DNA of 46,141 bases from positions 1-46,141 of the forward strand of contig JAJRYT010000236.1 in assembly GCA_024275635.1 (NCBI GenBank), in the 5' to 3' direction. The stretch's first letter is position 1; each line of letters begins with the position of its first letter. The notes under the pieces were generated by a model. It had not been told where the DNA came from, searched no databases, and saw nothing but the letters and a program-made list of their open reading frames with translations. This DNA is from Chloroflexota bacterium. GTDB lineage: Bacteria > Chloroflexota > Anaerolineae > Promineifilales > Promineifilaceae. Of the stretch, positions 43,686 to 46,141 are shown piece after piece. Position numbers and translations under genes: made by a program.

Positions 43686-44105
43686 TCACGCATCGGATTC
43701 TTCCAACCCCAGAGCGTGGCGAACCCAGGCGCGAACTGCATTCGCCGACTCAACGGTCGCCTGCACTTCTTCTTCATCTGGCATCTCCCCATATTCTTGA
43801 GGATAACGGATTTCGACAGCGTATTGATCCAGTAGATGGAGATTAGGGGATAGCTTCCCGGCAAAAGCGACGATTTGCGTAACCTGCTCCAGCAGTTCTA
43901 ACAGGTCATGCGTTTTGACAAATGGCATCTGCTGCCAGGCAAGAAACCCTTGCAAATATTTCTCCGCCGCCTGCTGACAGTGGAAACAAACTGTATCGGC
44001 CGGGTATGTCTCCGCCTTAAGGTTGTTCTCAACATTGAGGAGGTCATTTTCCGCCTTTTGGAACCAGCGTTGGGCCAAAACCTGGGAGGGGTCAGGCTCG
44101 CTCAT
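43686..44105 (-). CDS. HEPN-domain protein (toxin of MNT/HEPN pair)
   Basis: A 139-residue HEPN protein: RWFQKAENDLLNVENNL, CFHCQQAAEKYLQGFL and KTHDLLELLEQV. The usual Rx4-6H ribonuclease motif is not clear; RYPQEYGE occupies the region. ATG 44105 (MSEPDPSQVL) was chosen; it overlaps the end of the nucleotidyltransferase gene by 14 bases. In known pairs HEPN is an RNase toxin that MNT neutralises by nucleotide transfer. Confidence 0.88.
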   Translation of the reverse strand: MSEPDPSQVLAQRWFQKAENDLLNVENNLKAETYPADTVCFHCQQAAEKYLQGFLAWQQMPFVKTHDLLELLEQVTQIVAFAGKLSPNLHLLDQYAVEIRYPQEYGEMPDEEEVQATVESANAVRAWVRHALGLEESDA

Positions 44106-44409
44106 ACAACACCTTCCCTTCACGGAGTACAGTAGCGACTAATGAAGCAGGGGCTTGTTTCCAATAGGTCACTTCATCGGTGGAATAAACCACGATGTCC
44201 ATTGGGCCGGGATAAGGATCAAACAGTTTTTTGACTTGAGCGGCTCGGCCACGACGAGGCAGCGGAGAATCCATTTCAATGAACAGATCGAGATCGCTAT
44301 TTGGCCCCGTTTCGCCGCGTGCGTAGGAACCGAACAAAATTATCCGCCGGGGTGAGAGTTTCCTGGCGATCACCTGGACGATGTACTGAACTGTTTCCTG
44401 ATTAATCAT
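44092..44409 (-). CDS. MNT-type nucleotidyltransferase (antitoxin)
   Basis: A 105-residue minimal nucleotidyltransferase. The active-site motif is LFGSYARGETGPNSDLDLFIE, with the two catalytic aspartates in SDLDL and a third in MDIVVY. Such proteins modify the partner HEPN toxin with adenylyl groups. It precedes the HEPN gene and overlaps it, the standard order for these modules. Confidence 0.9.
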   Translation of the reverse strand: MINQETVQYIVQVIARKLSPRRIILFGSYARGETGPNSDLDLFIEMDSPLPRRGRAAQVKKLFDPYPGPMDIVVYSTDEVTYWKQAPASLVATVLREGKVLYERA

Positions 44410-44430
44410 AGCGACTCTACTTTCTCAAGA

Positions 44431-44502
44431 TTAAAATTCTGCCGGGTCAAGGTAAACTTCGCGCATAAATTCGCCGGGATGGGGTGGGTTATACAGACTC
44501 AT
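44431..44502 (-). pseudogene. HigA-type antitoxin stub (23 codons)
   Basis: ATG 44500-44502 on the minus strand gives MSLYNPPHPGEFMREVYLDP, then AEF and a stop at 44431-44433. NPPHPGEFxREVYLxP is the characteristic start of HigA (XRE-family) antitoxins, whose helix-turn-helix would follow but is absent. No HigB toxin is nearby. It begins 4 bases after the hicB stop. It looks like the remains of a lost toxin-antitoxin module. Confidence 0.7.
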
Positions 44503-44506
44503 ACGT

Positions 44507-44908
44507 TCATTTATTCCCGTAAGAGTCTGATGACTTCTCGCGCAAAACCAGTTGACCAACTTCCCGCTGCCCCAGGCTTTTCGCCAGAAATGTGTTTACC
44601 AATGTGTTCATGCTGACTCCCTCTTGTTTGGCGCGGGCTGACAGGCGGGCGTGCAGGCTTTTGGGGACACGCTGGATGAATTTGCCGCTGTAACTGCCGC
44701 CGTAGCCCGGTTCCGGCACGGGCAGGCTCATGCTCTCCAATGCGGCAATCGTTTCTCGCAGCGCATCCATTCCGTTTTGAATGGCTTCTTCCGGCGTCTC
44801 GCCATCGGAAATGCAGTCGGAGAAGTCTGGAAAAGGAATCAAATAACCGCTGCCTTCTGCTGAGGGTAACGGCCGTATTTCAAATGGGTATTGGCTTAAG
44901 TCGTTCAT
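44507..44908 (-). CDS. hicB: HicB-family antitoxin, solitary
   Basis: A 133-residue HicB. The N-terminal RNase-H-like degenerate fold has YPFEIRPLPSAEGSGYLIPF and DCISDGETPEEAIQNGMDAL. The C-terminus has a ribbon-helix-helix DNA-binding region (VPKSLHARLSARAKQEGVSM). No HicA toxin (about 60 residues with a dsRBD fold) is present in either flanking gap, so it may be an orphan regulator. GAGTGAGAA lies just before ATG 44908. Confidence 0.88.
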   Translation of the reverse strand: MNDLSQYPFEIRPLPSAEGSGYLIPFPDFSDCISDGETPEEAIQNGMDALRETIAALESMSLPVPEPGYGGSYSGKFIQRVPKSLHARLSARAKQEGVSMNTLVNTFLAKSLGQREVGQLVLREKSSDSYGNK

Positions 44909-44933
44909 TTCTCACTCGGCCGCAAACACCAGG

Positions 44934-45215
44934 CTACGATGACTGGTGAGCCTCCATGTAAGCCCGTAACAAAGCATTGATTTTCGTCTGGTAACCGCGT
45001 CCCTGTATCCGAAACCACTCCAGTACATCGCTGTCAATACGTAATGTGACTTGCTGTTTCCGCTGTGTTGGTTTCAGACCGCGACGCACAACCGCTTTAG
45101 CAAACATTTCCGGGGTGATTTCTGGCGCATCAGATAGATCAATGTCATCATCCTCCATCGCATCCAGCCGTTCCCAGTCAGTCAGCGATTTGTTTGAAGT
45201 AGGTGATTCGCTCAT
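44934..45215 (-). CDS. brnA: BrnA-type antitoxin
   Basis: A 93-residue protein with an acidic N-terminus (WERLDAMEDDDIDLSDAPEI) and a ribbon-helix-helix C-terminus (QVTLRIDSDVLEWFRIQGRG, YQTKINALLRAYMEAH). This is the BrnA pattern: it binds the toxin and the operon promoter as a dimer. Its start overlaps brnT by 38 bases, so translation is linked. Confidence 0.9.
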   Translation of the reverse strand: MSESPTSNKSLTDWERLDAMEDDDIDLSDAPEITPEMFAKAVVRRGLKPTQRKQQVTLRIDSDVLEWFRIQGRGYQTKINALLRAYMEAHQSS

Positions 45216-45456
45216 ATTTCGTTGCCTTTCTTGCCGAGATTATCCGGGTAAGGTCGCCGCGCTCGGTGTGGACAACGGCGATTACCCGCCCTTTCAGCAA
45301 GCCTAACGTGATAAACCGCTGTTCGCCATAATCAAAACGATCATCTTCAACGGTGACGGTGTAGCCATCGAAGATGGCTACGGCATCCTGAAAATCAATC
45401 ACATGTTTTTTAACATTTGCCAGCCGTTTATCTTCGTCCCAATCAAAATGATTCAT
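45178..45456 (-). CDS. brnT: BrnT-type ribonuclease toxin
   Basis: A 92-residue BrnT: FDWDEDKRLANVKKHVIDFQ, DYGEQRFITLGLLKGRVIAV and RGDLTRIISARKATKYERITY. It has the RelE-like fold of this family and should cleave RNA when free of BrnA. Toxin-first order with an overlapping antitoxin gene is typical for BrnT/BrnA. A palindrome lies just upstream of its start. Confidence 0.92.
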   Translation of the reverse strand: MNHFDWDEDKRLANVKKHVIDFQDAVAIFDGYTVTVEDDRFDYGEQRFITLGLLKGRVIAVVHTERGDLTRIISARKATKYERITYFKQIAD

Positions 45457-45461
45457 GTGAA

Positions 45462-45473
45462 TTGTAACTACAA
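45462..45473 (-). promoter_or_regulatory. Palindrome before brnT, candidate BrnA operator
   Basis: TTGTAACTACAA is an inverted repeat with 5-bp arms, located 6 bases upstream of the brnT start codon in an AT-rich gap of 45 bases. BrnA represses its own promoter through a palindrome in studied systems. The assignment is by position and symmetry only. Confidence 0.4.
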
Positions 45474-45501
45474 ATTGTCGTTATATCAAGACGTGAATTT
45501 T

Positions 45502-46141
45502 CTAACGCTCTGGGGCGGTTTGCAACTCAATCCAGAGAAAACCATATTCATCCACCGACACGGCCGTATCCTCCCCCACCGCCACCGTAGACTCCCGCTC
45601 CTCGATAATCGCCGGGCCGTTGAACGTTGCGCCGGGGAACAGCTTGTACCGGTCATAGACGGTGAACGGGATAAAATCGCGGGCGATGCCGGAGTAGGCC
45701 GGTCGTACTCCTTTGACGGCCGCCGACAAGTCGCCATCCCTTTTCTCCAATCGCGGCAGTTCCAGCAGCTTCACCGGCAGGCTGGCGCGGACGCGGAAAT
45801 TGACAAACTCGACGGGCGATTCAGGGTAGGTACGGCCGTACAGCCGCTCATACACCCCGTCAAACCGCCGCCGCAAATCGGCCCGATCCAGTCCGGAGAA
45901 GTCTCCGGCAGGCAAGGGCAAATTCGTCTCCGACCCCTGACCGACGAAGCGGGCGTCCACCGATCGCTCAAACAAAATGTTGTCTGTGGCTCCGGCCGTT
46001 TGTAAGGTGCGTTCCCCCTCCGCCTCCATGTCGCGGAACAACTGCTCGATCGCGGCGAAATCGGCCGTTTGCAAGGGCGCTTTGTGGCTGCGTATCAGGT
46101 CAAAGGCGCGGGGGGCGGTGAAAAAGCCCAGCGCGGAGCCA
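45502..46141 (-). CDS. hyuA: Hydantoinase A, C-terminal part (partial)
   Basis: The frame is open from the right window edge to the stop at 45502-45504, giving about 212 residues. The segments FERSVDARFVGQGSETNLPL, YGRTYPESPVEFVNFRVRAS and GPAIIEERESTVAVGEDTAV are typical of the C-terminal third of HyuA/oxoprolinase alpha subunits. The ATP-binding N-terminal part lies outside the window. It is the upstream partner of hyuB, now separated from it by the toxin-antitoxin island. Confidence 0.93.
   Translation of the reverse strand, partial: GSALGFFTAPRAFDLIRSHKAPLQTADFAAIEQLFRDMEAEGERTLQTAGATDNILFERSVDARFVGQGSETNLPLPAGDFSGLDRADLRRRFDGVYERLYGRTYPESPVEFVNFRVRASLPVKLLELPRLEKRDGDLSAAVKGVRPAYSGIARDFIPFTVYDRYKLFPGATFNGPAIIEERESTVAVGEDTAVSVDEYGFLWIELQTAPER

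Larger units (their letters stand above)
41489..45501. other. Toxin-antitoxin/defence island splitting hyuA from hyuB
   Basis: This 4-kb block lies between hyuA and hyuB, which are normally adjacent, and holds only toxin-antitoxin and defence-type genes. In transcription order these are brnT, brnA, hicB, a higA stub, an MNT/HEPN pair, a hicB remnant and a DUF262/DUF1524 gene. All are on the minus strand like the host operon. The DUF262 gene is clearly more AT-rich than the hyu genes. No transposase, integrase or flanking direct repeat was seen. The first 137 bases (41489-41625) carry no recognisable gene. Confidence 0.75.
3383..45839. repeat. Dispersed palindromic octamer ACGGCCGT, at least 54 copies
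   Basis: ACGGCCGT was counted by eye at 54 positions, for example 3383, 8015, 17289, 17426, 17627, 17780, 24886, 26580, 34386, 36589, 36893, 44869 and 45832. Chance predicts under one copy in 46 kb. Most copies are inside coding frames, read as Thr-Ala-Val or (Asn/Asp/Tyr/His)-Gly-Arg, with flanks often AA before and TT after. Many more CGGCCG cores lack one flank. Only the first 3.3 kb has none. Confidence 0.9.

Noticed and set aside
44410..44506. Hidden HicA or HigB toxin
   Set aside because: The gap is under 100 bases and only the HigA-like stub reads through; there is no room for a toxin.

Overview
The window looks like a chromosomal segment of a Chloroflexota bacterium of the Anaerolineae type; this placement is an inference. 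It rests on the gene set (a long S10-spc-alpha ribosomal run continuing into truA-rplM-rpsI, zinc-type S14, S4 and L36, a myo-inositol-1-phosphate synthase) and on frequent GTG/TTG starts behind GGAGG-type ribosome binding sites. GC content is moderate and rises in the right-hand third. No rRNA, CRISPR array or complete insertion sequence was found.

Layout. (1) 1-17143, plus strand: the end of tuf, then rpsJ-rplC-rplD-rplW-rplB-rpsS-rplV-rpsC-rplP-rpmC-rpsQ-rplN-rplX-rplE-rpsN-rpsH-rplF-rplR-rpsE-rpmD-rplO-secY-adk, then rpmJ-rpsM-rpsK-rpsD-rpoA-rplQ-truA-rplM-rpsI. map and infA are absent from their usual place between adk and rpmJ. rpsM carries an in-frame amber codon and rpmC has an unusual C-terminal extension. 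(2) 17255-21636: a YabN/MazG-type gene interrupted by a nonsense codon, a membrane-anchored protein, an SH3b-type protein and an arginase-family enzyme. (3) 21867-24351: a restriction-modification pair of the AvaI/BsoBI family whose nuclease gene carries one nonsense codon and one frameshift. (4) 24482-36950: a two-component system, a Crp/Fnr regulator, assorted small genes, three tRNA genes (Ser, Ser, Arg), inositol-phosphate synthase, HAD and DinB proteins, a PrsW-like protease and queA. (5) 37305-46141, minus strand: a catabolic operon (hyuA, hyuB, thioesterase, B3/B4-domain protein, FAD-linked oxidase). hyuA and hyuB are pushed apart by a 4-kb toxin-antitoxin/defence island: BrnT/BrnA, HicB, a HigA stub, MNT/HEPN, a HicB remnant and a DUF262/DUF1524 protein.

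Three signals stand out. First, the palindromic octamer ACGGCCGT occurs at least 54 times by hand count, against roughly one expected, mostly inside genes; this resembles the cyanobacterial HIP1 phenomenon. Second, CYCGRG, the AvaI/BsoBI recognition sequence, was seen only twice where about 45 sites would be expected, so the damaged restriction system here appears to have been active in this lineage. Third, the island between hyuA and hyuB contains decayed copies of its own antitoxin genes, which suggests repeated module turnover at one site.

All counts were made by eye and need a computed check. The in-frame stops in rpsM, mazG and the nuclease gene may be real lesions or sequence errors.
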